A DNA stretch of 64,000 nucleotides from NCBI RefSeq assembly GCF_034043515.1, contig NZ_CP138214.1, positions 372,001 to 436,000 on the forward strand, read 5' to 3'. Below are positions 1 to 8,339 of the stretch, piece by piece; within the stretch, counting starts at the first letter, position 1, and each line of letters opens with the position of its first letter. Both the position numbers and the translations under genes were made by a program. The notes beneath the pieces were generated by a model. The model made no database searches and was not told the origin of the DNA. It was given only the letters and a program-made list of their open reading frames with translations. The stretch comes from Pseudomonas sp. MUP55. GTDB taxonomy: Bacteria; Pseudomonadota; Gammaproteobacteria; Pseudomonadales; Pseudomonadaceae.

Positions 1-37
1 GAGGCGCTGACAATCGAAATCCGACCGGCGGCAGGGG

Positions 38-47
38 TTGTATACAA
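38..47. promoter_or_regulatory. Perfect 10-bp palindrome, possible operator
   Basis: TTGTATACAA is an exact palindrome in the first 110 bases, an AT-rich stretch with no complete gene. Sites of this shape are bound by GntR-family repressors, but no such regulator is visible here and chance is possible. Frame 1 is open from base 1 to a TAG at 70-72, so the stretch may instead hold the last codons of a gene that begins outside the window. Confidence 0.2.
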
Positions 48-114
48 TTTGCTAAGTTGCTGTTTTGTATAGGGAACTTAAGCTGTTTTTACGAGTCTTT
101 AGCTACTTCGGAAC

Positions 115-145
115 GGCCGCTTTTGTAAAAAAGCGGCCTTTTTTT
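115..145 (+). terminator. Rho-independent terminator at left edge
   Basis: A ten-base stem (GGCCGCTTTT at 115-124 pairing with AAAAGCGGCC at 129-138) is followed by seven T residues. It would end plus-strand transcription entering from outside the window. Confidence 0.75.
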
Positions 146-171
146 GTGCCTGTAAAATGTGTAGCGGTAAT

Positions 172-235
172 GCGGGCCTCTTCGCGGGCAAGCCCGCTCC
201 CACATTTTAAATGCCTTTCAAATGTGGGAGCCGCG
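172..235. repeat. REP-like palindrome
   Basis: A palindromic run (GCGGGC...GCCCGCTCCCACATTT) is followed by the half-site AAATGTGGGAG. It is related to, but not the same as, the GTGGGAGGGGGCTTGCC family seen elsewhere. It lies between the left-edge terminator and the 3' end of the molybdopterin oxidoreductase gene. Confidence 0.6.
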
Positions 236-255
236 GCCGTTCAAACAGACATAAG

Positions 256-2604
256 TCAGGCCGAGCGCGCCATGATCAACCCATTGTCACTCGCCGCTTC
301 CAAACGAATCGCGACGAACTTCGACGTCGGCGTATGGCTACCGTCGCCAGTGCTTTCCAGGGGCACCAGGGGGTTCACTTCCGGATAGTAGGCCGCCGCC
401 TGCCCAGCCGGAATATCGAACGCCAGCAGAGTGAAGCCTTTGACGCGCCGCTCACGCCCGTCTTCCCACAGCGACACAATGTCCGCCTTCTGCCCCGGCT
501 TGAAGCCCAGGCGGATGATGTCGGCTTCATTGACGAACAGCACGTCCCGTTGCCCTTTGACTCCGCGATAGCGGTCGTCCAGGCCGTAGATCGTGGTGTT
601 GTACTGATCGTGGGAACGCATCGACTGCATGATCAGGTCCGGCACACGGCCTGTGGCGTGTGTGCGTTCATGGATCAGGTCTTTGGGCAGCACGTTCGCA
701 CGGAAGTTGGCGCGGCCCGATGGGGTGTTCCAGCGGCGCGCACCGGCGGAGTTGCCTAGATAGAAGCCGCCGGGGTGTTTGATCTTCTCGTTGAAGTCCT
801 TGAAGCCAGGAATGGTGTCGGCAATCAGGTCGCGGATGCGTCCGTAGTCGGCGATCAACCAGTTCCAGTCCACGGGTTTGCTGCCCAGGGTCGCCGCGGC
901 AATGCCCGCAAGGATCGCAGGCTCGGATTTCATCAGCGACGACAGCGGTTGCAGTTGGCCGTTGGAGCCGTGGACCATGCTGAAGGAGTCTTCCACCGTT
1001 ACCGCTTGCGGGCCTTCGGCCTGGATATCGATGTCGGTGCGCCCCAGGCACGGCAGGATCAGTGCATCTTTACCGTGCATCAGGTGGCTGCGGTTGAGCT
1101 TGGTGCTGATCTGCACGGTCAGGTCGCAGTTACGCAACGCTTCGAAGGTGCGGGTACTGTCCGGCGTGGCTTGGGCGAAGTTGCCGCCCAGGCCGATAAA
1201 TACCTTGGAGCGGCCTTCGAGCATGGCGTGGATGGCTTCGACCACGTTGTGCCCGTTAGTACGCGGCACCTGGAATTGGAAGCGGCGCTCCAATGAGTCG
1301 AGGAACGCCACCGGTGGGCGTTCGTTGATGCCCATGGTGCGGTCGCCCTGCACGTTGCTGTGGCCGCGCACCGGGCACAGGCCGGCACCTGGGCGGCCGA
1401 TATTGCCGCGCAGCAGCATCAGGTTGGCGATTTCCTGGATGGTCGGCACCGAGTGACGGTGTTGGGTGATGCCCATCGCCCAGCACATGATCACGTTCTT
1501 GCCTTTGGCATACATGCGCGCGGCTTGCTCGATCTCCACCAGCGTCAGGCCGGACTGCTCGACGATTTCGTCCCACGAGGTGTCGTCGATCTGGCCCAGA
1601 TAGTCCAGTACGTTAACGGTGTGCTCGTTGAGGAAAGCGTGATCGAACACGGCTTCCTTACCCTCGGCCAGGGCTTGACGTTCCCAGAGCAGCAGGAACT
1701 TGGCCATGCCGCGCAGGATGGCCATGTCGCCGCCCAGTGCCGGGCGAAAGTACGCAGTGTTGGTTGGCTTGTCGCCGTTGGTGAGCATTTCCAGCGGATG
1801 TTGCGGGTGCTGGAAGCGTTCCAGGCCGCGCTCTTTCAGGGGGTTGATACACACCACCTGAGCGCCGCGCTTCACCGCTTCGCGCAGTGGCTCGAGCATG
1901 CGCGGGTGGTTGGTGCCGGGGTTCTGGCCCCAGACGAAAATCGCGTCGGCATGTTCGAAGTCATCAAAGGTCACGGTGCCTTTGCCCACGCCCACACTCT
2001 GCGCCAGGGCCACGCCGCTGGCTTCGTGGCACATGTTCGAGCAGTCGGGGAAGTTGTTGGTGCCGTAGGCGCGCACAAACAGCTGATACAGGTAGGCGGC
2101 TTCGTTGCTGGCGCGGCCGGAGGTGTAGAACTCGGCCATGTCCGGGCTGGGCAGGGCATTGAGATGCTTGCCGACCAGGTCGAACGCGGCTTCCCAACTG
2201 ACAGGCTGGTAGCGGTCGGTCTCGGCGTTGTAGCGCATAGGCTCGGTGAGGCGGCCCTGATACTCCAGCCAGTAATCGCTCTGTTCCAGCAGCGCGGTGA
2301 CGCTGTGCTTGGCGAAAAATGCGGCGTCGACGCGGCGCTTGGTGGCTTCCCAGTTGACGGCCTTGGCGCCGTTTTCGCAGAACTTGACCATGCCGCTTTC
2401 CGGCGAGTCGCCCCAGGCGCAGCCCGGGCAGTCAAAGCCGCCGTTCTGGTTGGTCTTGAGCATCATGCGCAGGTTTTTCAGCGCGTTGTCGCTGGTCAGC
2501 CAGGCTTGCGCCACGCTGATCAATGCACCCCAGCCGCCTGCCGGGCCTTTATACGGCTTGTAACGTGGGGTTGGGGTTTGGTCGGCTTGGTGGTGAAGGC
2601 TCAT
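256..2604 (-). CDS. FdhF/YdeP-family molybdopterin oxidoreductase
   Basis: 782-residue cytoplasmic oxidoreductase of the formate-dehydrogenase-H-like (YdeP) family, expected to bind bis-MGD molybdenum cofactor. Visible features are CPGC near residues 59-62, the SNMCHEASG segment around 189-197 whose cysteine (about 192) sits where the Mo ligand is expected, and the family segment VWGQNPGTNHPR. The canonical CxxCxxxC four-iron cluster of true formate dehydrogenases is not obvious, so formate as substrate is not assured; the E. coli relative YdeP is linked to acid resistance. Its start overlaps the fdhD stop by four bases (ATGA), so the two genes are translationally coupled. That pairing supports an enzyme needing FdhD-dependent cofactor sulfuration. 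Confidence 0.88.
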   Translation of the reverse strand: MSLHHQADQTPTPRYKPYKGPAGGWGALISVAQAWLTSDNALKNLRMMLKTNQNGGFDCPGCAWGDSPESGMVKFCENGAKAVNWEATKRRVDAAFFAKHSVTALLEQSDYWLEYQGRLTEPMRYNAETDRYQPVSWEAAFDLVGKHLNALPSPDMAEFYTSGRASNEAAYLYQLFVRAYGTNNFPDCSNMCHEASGVALAQSVGVGKGTVTFDDFEHADAIFVWGQNPGTNHPRMLEPLREAVKRGAQVVCINPLKERGLERFQHPQHPLEMLTNGDKPTNTAYFRPALGGDMAILRGMAKFLLLWERQALAEGKEAVFDHAFLNEHTVNVLDYLGQIDDTSWDEIVEQSGLTLVEIEQAARMYAKGKNVIMCWAMGITQHRHSVPTIQEIANLMLLRGNIGRPGAGLCPVRGHSNVQGDRTMGINERPPVAFLDSLERRFQFQVPRTNGHNVVEAIHAMLEGRSKVFIGLGGNFAQATPDSTRTFEALRNCDLTVQISTKLNRSHLMHGKDALILPCLGRTDIDIQAEGPQAVTVEDSFSMVHGSNGQLQPLSSLMKSEPAILAGIAAATLGSKPVDWNWLIADYGRIRDLIADTIPGFKDFNEKIKHPGGFYLGNSAGARRWNTPSGRANFRANVLPKDLIHERTHATGRVPDLIMQSMRSHDQYNTTIYGLDDRYRGVKGQRDVLFVNEADIIRLGFKPGQKADIVSLWEDGRERRVKGFTLLAFDIPAGQAAAYYPEVNPLVPLESTGDGSHTPTSKFVAIRLEAASDNGLIMARSA

Positions 2605-3440
2605 GGCTGGTACTCCATCGCAGGGCTGTAGACCCGCGGCGCGCTTTTCTGCGGCAGGTGGATGAGATTGAGGTTATGCCGGCGCGCCCACTGCAGGGCA
2701 AGGCCGGTAGGCGACGACAGGCTGACCAGGGTCTGGATGCCTGCACGCAGGACTTTCTGGATCAGTTCGAGGCTGCAGCGGCTGGTGACAATGGCCACGC
2801 CGCCGTCGGTCGGAATCTTTTGGCGGATCAATGCGCCGATCAATTTATCCAGGGCGTTATGCCGGCCGATGTCTTCGCGGCCCATCAGCAGTTCGCCCTG
2901 GCCGTTCATGAATACCGCCGCATGCACCGCGCCGCTGTGTTGGCCCAGGGGCTGGAATGCACTGATGCGCTGGCGCAGGCCATCAAGCCATTCGGCGGGT
3001 GGCAAGGGTGCGCCGGGCAGTACCTGAAGGTCGGGTAACGCCTGTTCTACGGCTTCGACACCGCACAGGCCGCAGCCGCTGGTGCCCGCCAATTGGCGGC
3101 GCTGCTGCTTGAGATGCCAGAACGCTCGGCTGGAGATCTGTACCTGGGCATGTTGGGCCGAGCCCGAACCGCTGATTTTCAGGTCATAGATGTCGCTGAC
3201 GTCGGTGATGATGCCGCTGCCCAGGCTGAAACCGACAATAAAATCTTCCAGGTCGGTTGGCGTCACCAGCATGACCGCCTGGCTGATGTCGTTATAGGCA
3301 ATCGCCAACGCCACCTCTTCTGCCAGCGCGGTAGTGCCGACGTCGGTGTGCTCGAGGTTGCTGTATTGATAGCTCTGGCTGGCGGCGGGCGCGGGCGTTT
3401 CGAGGGCGGGCGCCGCGCAGGTTGGGCGCTTGGCGTTCAT
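2601..3440 (-). CDS. fdhD: Formate dehydrogenase accessory sulfurtransferase FdhD
   Basis: 279-residue FdhD. The family passes sulfur from IscS to the molybdenum cofactor of formate-dehydrogenase-type enzymes. The loop SGCGLCGVEAVEQ holds the paired cysteines (about C123 and C126) used in sulfur transfer, and GREDIGRHNALDKLIG is the conserved FdhD block. The first 25 residues are low-complexity and variable. It is the promoter-proximal gene of a two-gene operon with the molybdopterin oxidoreductase and is transcribed away from the kbp gene; the 207-base gap should hold both promoters. Confidence 0.93.
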   Translation of the reverse strand: MNAKRPTCAAPALETPAPAASQSYQYSNLEHTDVGTTALAEEVALAIAYNDISQAVMLVTPTDLEDFIVGFSLGSGIITDVSDIYDLKISGSGSAQHAQVQISSRAFWHLKQQRRQLAGTSGCGLCGVEAVEQALPDLQVLPGAPLPPAEWLDGLRQRISAFQPLGQHSGAVHAAVFMNGQGELLMGREDIGRHNALDKLIGALIRQKIPTDGGVAIVTSRCSLELIQKVLRAGIQTLVSLSSPTGLALQWARRHNLNLIHLPQKSAPRVYSPAMEYQP

Positions 3441-3580
3441 GAGGCAGTTACCACCGGCGGATTGGTCAGTGTTCAGACTAGGCGCGACAAAGGGTCGCGT
3501 CTAATTGCCAGTATTGATGTATTGATAGATGGCATCGATCAAAGGTTCGAATGCGGTGGCGGTTTTCGCCCGCAGGTGCC

Positions 3581-3608
3581 GGAACCCAAATCTTTGGGAT
3601 TGGTCTAG
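3581..3608 (+). promoter_or_regulatory. Candidate AlgU (sigma-E type) promoter of kbp
   Basis: GGAACCC at 3581-3587 and GTCTAG at 3603-3608 are separated by 15 bases. This resembles the sigma-E/AlgU pattern GGAACTT-N15-GTCTAA. Transcription would start about 30 bases before the kbp start codon. An envelope-stress promoter fits a BON-LysM protein, but this is a reading by eye. Confidence 0.45.
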
Positions 3609-3647
3609 TCTTGGGCATCAGGAACTTAAACCCAAGGAGAGCGCACC

Positions 3648-4088
3648 ATGAGTATTTACAGCTTTATCAAAGAAGCCGGCGAAAAGATCGTCGATCTGTT
3701 GACGCCGGGGAATGCGAACGCCAGTGAGCAGTTGAAGGAGCATGTCAGCAAGGTGGGCCTGGGTAATCCGAACGTGCAGACCACGGTGGATGGCGACAAG
3801 GTCACTGTGACCGGTGAAGTGGCCACTCAGGAAGAGAAAGAGAAGATCCTGCTCGCGCTGGGCAACATTGCTGGCGTGGCGAGCGTGGATGACCAGATCA
3901 CCGTAACCGGCCCGGCCGTTGCCGCTGCGCGTTTCGTCGTGGTGAAAAAGGGCGATACCCTCAGCGCGATTTCCCTGGCTGTGTACGGTAATGCCAACCA
4001 CTACAACAAGATTTTCGAGGCTAACAAGCCGCTGTTGTCGCACCCGGACAAGATCTACCCAGGCCAGACCCTGCGTATTCCTGAGTAA
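3648..4088 (+). CDS. kbp: BON-LysM domain protein (Kbp/YgaU-like)
   Basis: 146 residues, matching the length and order of E. coli Kbp (YgaU), a cytoplasmic potassium-sensing protein. An N-terminal BON domain (about 25-90) is followed by a LysM domain (about 97-145) with the typical KKGDTLSAISLAVYGN opening and IYPGQTLRIPE close. There is no signal peptide, as in Kbp, which argues against peptidoglycan binding despite the LysM fold. AAGGAG lies 8 bases before the ATG. A possible AlgU-type promoter lies upstream and a REPIN follows the stop. Potassium binding is inferred from the family only. Confidence 0.85.
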   Translation: MSIYSFIKEAGEKIVDLLTPGNANASEQLKEHVSKVGLGNPNVQTTVDGDKVTVTGEVATQEEKEKILLALGNIAGVASVDDQITVTGPAVAAARFVVVKKGDTLSAISLAVYGNANHYNKIFEANKPLLSHPDKIYPGQTLRIPE

Positions 4089-4100
4089 TCCGCAGAACAA

Positions 4101-4192
4101 AATGTGGGAGGGGGCTTGCCCCCGATAGCGCTGGCCCAGTCACTGACACCTGGCTGACACACCACTATCGGGAGCAAGCCCCTCCCACAATT
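4101..4192. repeat. REPIN (paired REP) between convergent genes
   Basis: Two inverted REP copies (AATGTGGGAGGGGGCTTGCC and its complement) flank a short spacer and form a long hairpin. It lies between the convergent ends of kbp and the HAD gene and may act as a bidirectional transcript end. Confidence 0.85.
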
Positions 4193-4194
4193 GA

Positions 4195-4857
4195 TCAGAG
4201 TCCGGCAATAAGCGCTCGGTAATCCCCGACCGCCGCGAATTCAGCAGTGTCTTTCGGGCCTTTCTGGCTGTCCGGCTCTTTCACTGCAAGCAAATGCCCC
4301 ACGCCAAAATCCCGGGCACTGCGCAGGATCGGCAAGGTGTCGTCGATAAACAGGCTACGGGCCGGGTCGAAGTGGATATCCGCTTGCAGCGCTTCCCAGA
4401 ATTGCCGGTTTTCCTTGGGGAAACCGTAATCGTGGGAGCTGATCAGCTGCTCGAAGTACGGCGCCAACTCGATGCGCTCCAGTTTCAATGACAACGAATC
4501 GCGATGAGCGTTGGTGATCAGGATCACACGCTTGCCGGCCTGTTTGATCGCGGCCAGAAAAGTATCCGCGTCCGGGCGCAGGGCGATCAGGTGGGCGGTT
4601 TCCAGCTTGAGTTCGCGCACCGGGATCTTCAGTTCGGCGCTCCAGAAATCCAGGCAATACCATTGCAACTGTCCGGCGTTACGTTCGAACAGGGGCTGCA
4701 GTTCCATTTGCGCCATGGCCAGGCTCACGCCGTGCAGTTCGGCGTAGCGCTGGGGCAAGTGCTCCATCCAGAAGTGGTTGTCGTAGTGCAAGTCGAGCAA
4801 GGTGCCGTCCATGTCCAGCAGGACGGTGTCGATGGCGTGCCAGGGCAAAGAGGGCAT
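4195..4857 (-). CDS. yrfG: HAD-family GMP/IMP nucleotidase (YrfG-like)
   Basis: 220-residue haloacid-dehalogenase-fold hydrolase. Motif I is LLDMDGTLLD (about 14-23) with the nucleophile aspartate, motif II is ILITNAHRD, and motif IV is SLFIDDTLPILRSA. Length and the LHYDNHFW cap entry match E. coli YrfG, a purine 5'-nucleotidase. It is transcribed away from nudE with an 87-base gap, and YrfG and NudE are commonly neighbours in gammaproteobacteria, which supports a shared role in nucleotide housekeeping. Substrate choice cannot be read from the sequence. Confidence 0.85.
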   Translation of the reverse strand: MPSLPWHAIDTVLLDMDGTLLDLHYDNHFWMEHLPQRYAELHGVSLAMAQMELQPLFERNAGQLQWYCLDFWSAELKIPVRELKLETAHLIALRPDADTFLAAIKQAGKRVILITNAHRDSLSLKLERIELAPYFEQLISSHDYGFPKENRQFWEALQADIHFDPARSLFIDDTLPILRSARDFGVGHLLAVKEPDSQKGPKDTAEFAAVGDYRALIAGL

Positions 4858-4944
4858 GGGGCGTTCTCATGTAAGTAAAGATATCCGACACAGACAATCG
4901 GAAAAGCCACGGTATAGTAACCCGATCACGCCAAGGAGCCGTTT

Positions 4945-5511
4945 ATGCGCCAGAAACCCACCGTCCTCGCCCGCGAAATAGTCGCCAGTAGCCGTTTGTT
5001 CCGCGTGGAGGAAGTGCAATTGCGCTTTTCCAATGGCGTTGAACGCACCTACGAGCGCCTGGTGGGCCGTGGTGCCGGTTACGGCGCGGTGATGATTGTC
5101 GCGATGATCGACGAAGACCATGCGTTGCTGGTGGAGGAGTACTGCGGTGGCACCGACGAGTATGAACTGTCCTTGCCCAAAGGGCTGATCGAGCCCGGCG
5201 AGGATGTGCTGGCCGCGGCTGACCGCGAACTCAAGGAGGAAGCCGGCTATGGCGCTCGTCAGTTGGAGCACATCACTGAGCTTTCGCTGTCTCCTGGCTA
5301 TATGAGCCAGAAAATCCAGGTGGTGCTGGCCACCGATCTTTACGAAGAGCGCCTGGAAGGCGATGAGCCTGAGCCCATGCGCGTGGATCGGGTCAACCTG
5401 CGTGAGCTGTCGGCGCTGGCGCAAAACGAGCAGTTCAGTGAGGGCCGGGCGCTGGCCGCGCTGTATCTGGTGCGGGACCTGCTGACCCAGCGTGGAGTGT
5501 TCACCCTATGA
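4945..5511 (+). CDS. nudE: ADP compounds hydrolase NudE
   Basis: 188-residue Nudix hydrolase. The Nudix box runs from about G80 to G101 (GLIEPGEDVLAA followed by RELKEEAGYGA) and fits GX5EX7REUXEEXGU. The family splits ADP-ribose, NADH and Ap3A-type dinucleotides. Its stop overlaps the cysQ start by four bases, so the two are co-translated. AAGGAG sits 9 bases before the ATG. A TATAGT at 4913-4918 could be the -10 element, but no good -35 is seen. Confidence 0.92.
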   Translation: MRQKPTVLAREIVASSRLFRVEEVQLRFSNGVERTYERLVGRGAGYGAVMIVAMIDEDHALLVEEYCGGTDEYELSLPKGLIEPGEDVLAAADRELKEEAGYGARQLEHITELSLSPGYMSQKIQVVLATDLYEERLEGDEPEPMRVDRVNLRELSALAQNEQFSEGRALAALYLVRDLLTQRGVFTL

Positions 5512-6344
5512 GCGAACTGTTTCTGGGCCACCCTTTTATCGCGCCTGTCATCGAATTGGCTCGCCAGGCAGGCGAAGCCATCCTGCCGTACTGGCGTGCC
5601 GATGTAGCGGTGACCTCCAAAGCGGATGATTCACCGGTGACGGCCGCCGATCTGGCCGCGCATCATCTGATTCTCGCTGGCCTCACGACACTGGACCCAA
5701 GCATTCCGGTGCTGTCTGAAGAAGACGCCGATATCGACCAGAGCGTGCGCGCCGGTTGGCAGCGTTGGTGGCTGGTGGACCCGTTGGATGGCACCAAGGA
5801 ATTCATTGCGGGCAGTGAAGAATTCACCGTCAATATTGCCTTGATCGAACAGGGCCGAGTGGTGTTTGGTGTGGTTTCGATGCCCACCAGCGGACGTTGC
5901 TATTTCGGCGGTGCGGGCCTGGGGGCCTGGCGTTCGGATGTGAATGCCGCGCCCAGGCAGATCCAGGTACGCCAGACTCCAGCCGCGGGCGAAGCGTTTA
6001 CCGTGGTTGCCAGCCGCCGTCATACCAGCCCGGAACAGGAACGTTTGCTGGAAGGGCTGAGCCAGGGTTTGGGCGAGCTGAAACTGGCGAATATCGGCAG
6101 TTCCTTGAAGTTCTGCCTGTTGGCCGAAGGCAGTGCCGATTGCTATCCGCGCCTGGCGCCGACTTCACAGTGGGACACCGCAGCCGCGCAAGGCGTGCTG
6201 GAAGGGGCTGGGGGCGAAGTGCTGGAGCTCAACGGCAAGCCGTTCAGCTACCCGGCGCGGGAATCGTTGCTGAACCCGTTCTTCCTGGCGTTGCCGGCCA
6301 AGGCGGCATGGCGTGAGCGCTTGTTGAGCCTGGCCAGGTCTTAA
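5508..6344 (+). CDS. cysQ: 3'(2'),5'-bisphosphate nucleotidase CysQ
   Basis: 278-residue inositol-monophosphatase-fold enzyme that removes the 3' phosphate of PAP, a by-product of sulfate assimilation. Metal-binding motifs are SEEDADI (about 70-76) and DPLDGTKEF (about 91-99), with the C-terminal SQWDTAAAQGVLEGAGG motif. Length is normal for CysQ. It is coupled to nudE by an ATGA overlap, and a REPIN begins 16 bases after the stop. Confidence 0.93.
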   Translation: MSELFLGHPFIAPVIELARQAGEAILPYWRADVAVTSKADDSPVTAADLAAHHLILAGLTTLDPSIPVLSEEDADIDQSVRAGWQRWWLVDPLDGTKEFIAGSEEFTVNIALIEQGRVVFGVVSMPTSGRCYFGGAGLGAWRSDVNAAPRQIQVRQTPAAGEAFTVVASRRHTSPEQERLLEGLSQGLGELKLANIGSSLKFCLLAEGSADCYPRLAPTSQWDTAAAQGVLEGAGGEVLELNGKPFSYPARESLLNPFFLALPAKAAWRERLLSLARS

Positions 6345-6360
6345 GACCACAGCAAAACAA

Positions 6361-6454
6361 AATGTGGGAGGGGGCTTGCTCCCGATAGCAGTGTGTCAGG
6401 CAACCAGCTTCTGACTGTTACACCGCAATCGGGAGCAAGCCCCCTCCCACATTT
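6361..6454. repeat. REPIN between convergent genes
   Basis: Paired inverted REP copies (AATGTGGGAGGGGGCTTGCT and its complement) with a roughly 45-base spacer. It sits between the convergent ends of cysQ and the thioesterase gene. Confidence 0.85.
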
Positions 6455-6471
6455 GTTTTGTGTATTGGCTT

Positions 6472-6927
6472 TTAGCGGTGCAGGACGTATTGGCCGGTGA
6501 AGGCTACCGCCCTTTCGTCACTGCCCTCATTCACAATCCACGTCTCCAGCGACAATCGCGCCCGGCCATAGCGTTTGTAGGTTGCCACAAAGCGTTTCCA
6601 CACCTTCTCCTCTGGCGCCCTGCAATGCACCGTCGCATCCTGCGTCACGGGCAACGGATAGCTGATCTGGCCTTCCTGGATCACGATATGCCCGTCTTCA
6701 ATGCCCTCTTCGCGCAGGCTCAGGTGCAACCAGCCCCAACCGGCCAGTACGGCGCCGCAGTAGAGGCTGCCGCCAAACATGGTGCTCTTGTGGTTGATAT
6801 TGGCGTGCAAGGGTAGATGCAGTTGCAGTTGGCCGTCTTGCCAATCGAGCACCTTGAGGCCCATTTCCCGGGTGAGGGGGATGTCGTGGTGGAGGACGGA
6901 TTCCAGATAACGGCTGTCGCGGCTCAT
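6472..6927 (-). CDS. YiiD-type hot-dog thioesterase domain protein
   Basis: 151 residues from the chosen start MSRDSRYLESVLH. The hot-dog fold is suggested by HANINHKSTMFGGSLYCGAVLAGWG, as in the C-terminal domain of YiiD, which has thioesterase-like structure. An in-frame ATG at 6957, overlapping the dctD stop, would add ten residues. The inner ATG at 6927 is preferred because AAGAGA precedes it and the family usually begins close to it. It is the last gene of the run rml-dctB-dctD-thioesterase. No substrate can be named. Confidence 0.75.
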   Translation of the reverse strand: MSRDSRYLESVLHHDIPLTREMGLKVLDWQDGQLQLHLPLHANINHKSTMFGGSLYCGAVLAGWGWLHLSLREEGIEDGHIVIQEGQISYPLPVTQDATVHCRAPEEKVWKRFVATYKRYGRARLSLETWIVNEGSDERAVAFTGQYVLHR

Positions 6928-6953
6928 GGCGGTCTCTTGGCTCGTGGGCACGG

Positions 6954-8339
6954 TCATTCGTCGTCTGCGCTTTGGCTGGCGCTGTCGGCGAAGTTCAGAC
7001 CGTGCTTGCGTAGTTTGTCGTGCAGGGTTTTGCGTGGCACGCCCAGGGCTTCGGCGAGGCTGCGCAGGGAGCTGTGGGGGCGGGTCAGTTCGGCGGCGAT
7101 CAGGCTTTTTTCAAATTGCTCGACTTGCTCGCTCAAGCCGCCAGGCGTGGAGGTCAGTGTGCCGGCGGATGGATTGTCCGGCGTACTGTCCAGTGCCAGC
7201 TCCAGGCCCAGGGCAAAGCGTTCGGCGGCGTTCTGCAGTTCGCGCACGTTGCCCGGCCAGCTGTGGCGCAGCAGCAGCGCGCGCTGGCCCGGTTGCAGCT
7301 CATGCAGGGGCAGCCCGTGGCGGCTGCTGGCTTCGTCGGCGAAGTGCTGGAACAGCATCAACGCATCTTCACCGCGCTCGCGCAGGGGGGGTATGCGCAG
7401 CGGCGCGACATTGAGACGGTAATACAAGTCGGCGCGAAAGCGCCCCTGGTCGGCAGACTGGCGCAGGTCTTCCTTGGTGGCGGCGATGATGCGGATATCC
7501 AGTGCAATCAGCTGATTGCCGCCCAGGCGTTCCACGACGCGCTCCTGCAGCAGGCGCAACAATTTGACCTGTACATCCAGGCTCATGCTTTCGATTTCAT
7601 CGAGGAACAGCGTGCCGCCATTGGCGAACTCGAACTTGCCGATACGGCGCTTCTGCGCGCCGGTAAACGCGCCCGGCTCATGGCCGAACAGTTCGCTTTC
7701 CACCACCGATTCGGCCAGCGCCCCGGCGTTGATCGCCACGAACGGGCCGCTGCGGCGGCTCGACAGGTCGTGCAAAGCGCGGGCGACCACTTCCTTGCCG
7801 GCTCCGGTTTCGCCAAGGATCAGCACATCAGCCTTGGTTGCCGCCAGTGCTCCGATCTGCTCTCGCAGGCGCAGCATTTGTGGCGAATGCCCCACCAGGC
7901 GTGTGCTCAGTTGTTGCCGATCGCTGAGGGCCAGGCGCAGGCTGCGGTTGTCCAGCACCAGCCGGCGCAAGGCCAGGGCGCGGCGCACGCTGTCGAGCAA
8001 GGCGTCGCTGGCGAAGGGTTTTTCGAGGAAGTCATAGGCGCCGGCACGCATGGCCTGTACCGCCAGCGGCACGTCGCCATGGCCGGTGATCAGCAGCACG
8101 GGCAGGTCCGGGTCCTGACCGTGCAGTTCGGCAAGCAGCTCCAGGCCGTCCATGCCGGGCATGCGGATATCGCTGACCACCACACCCGGCCAGTCCCGTG
8201 ACAAGCGCGCGGTGAGGCCGCTGGCTTCGCCCAGGGGCAGCACTTTCAGCCCGGCCAGGTCCAGGGTCTGGCACAGTGCCTGACGCAGGTGGGGATCGTC
8301 GTCGATCAGCACCACCTGGATCTGGTTATCGATACTCAT
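6954..8339 (-). CDS. dctD: Sigma-54 response regulator DctD
   Basis: 461-residue NtrC-family activator. The receiver domain has acidic residues LIDDD (11-15) and phospho-acceptor D57 in VVVSDIRMPG. The AAA+ domain has Walker A GETGAGKE near 170-180 and the sigma-54-contacting loop GAFTGA near 230. The C-terminal Fis-type helix-turn-helix is LRSLAEALGVPRKTLHDKLRK. Paired with DctB it should control C4-dicarboxylate uptake; the transporter gene dctA is not in this window. The start overlaps the dctB stop by four bases. Confidence 0.88.
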   Translation of the reverse strand: MSIDNQIQVVLIDDDPHLRQALCQTLDLAGLKVLPLGEASGLTARLSRDWPGVVVSDIRMPGMDGLELLAELHGQDPDLPVLLITGHGDVPLAVQAMRAGAYDFLEKPFASDALLDSVRRALALRRLVLDNRSLRLALSDRQQLSTRLVGHSPQMLRLREQIGALAATKADVLILGETGAGKEVVARALHDLSSRRSGPFVAINAGALAESVVESELFGHEPGAFTGAQKRRIGKFEFANGGTLFLDEIESMSLDVQVKLLRLLQERVVERLGGNQLIALDIRIIAATKEDLRQSADQGRFRADLYYRLNVAPLRIPPLRERGEDALMLFQHFADEASSRHGLPLHELQPGQRALLLRHSWPGNVRELQNAAERFALGLELALDSTPDNPSAGTLTSTPGGLSEQVEQFEKSLIAAELTRPHSSLRSLAEALGVPRKTLHDKLRKHGLNFADSASQSADDE

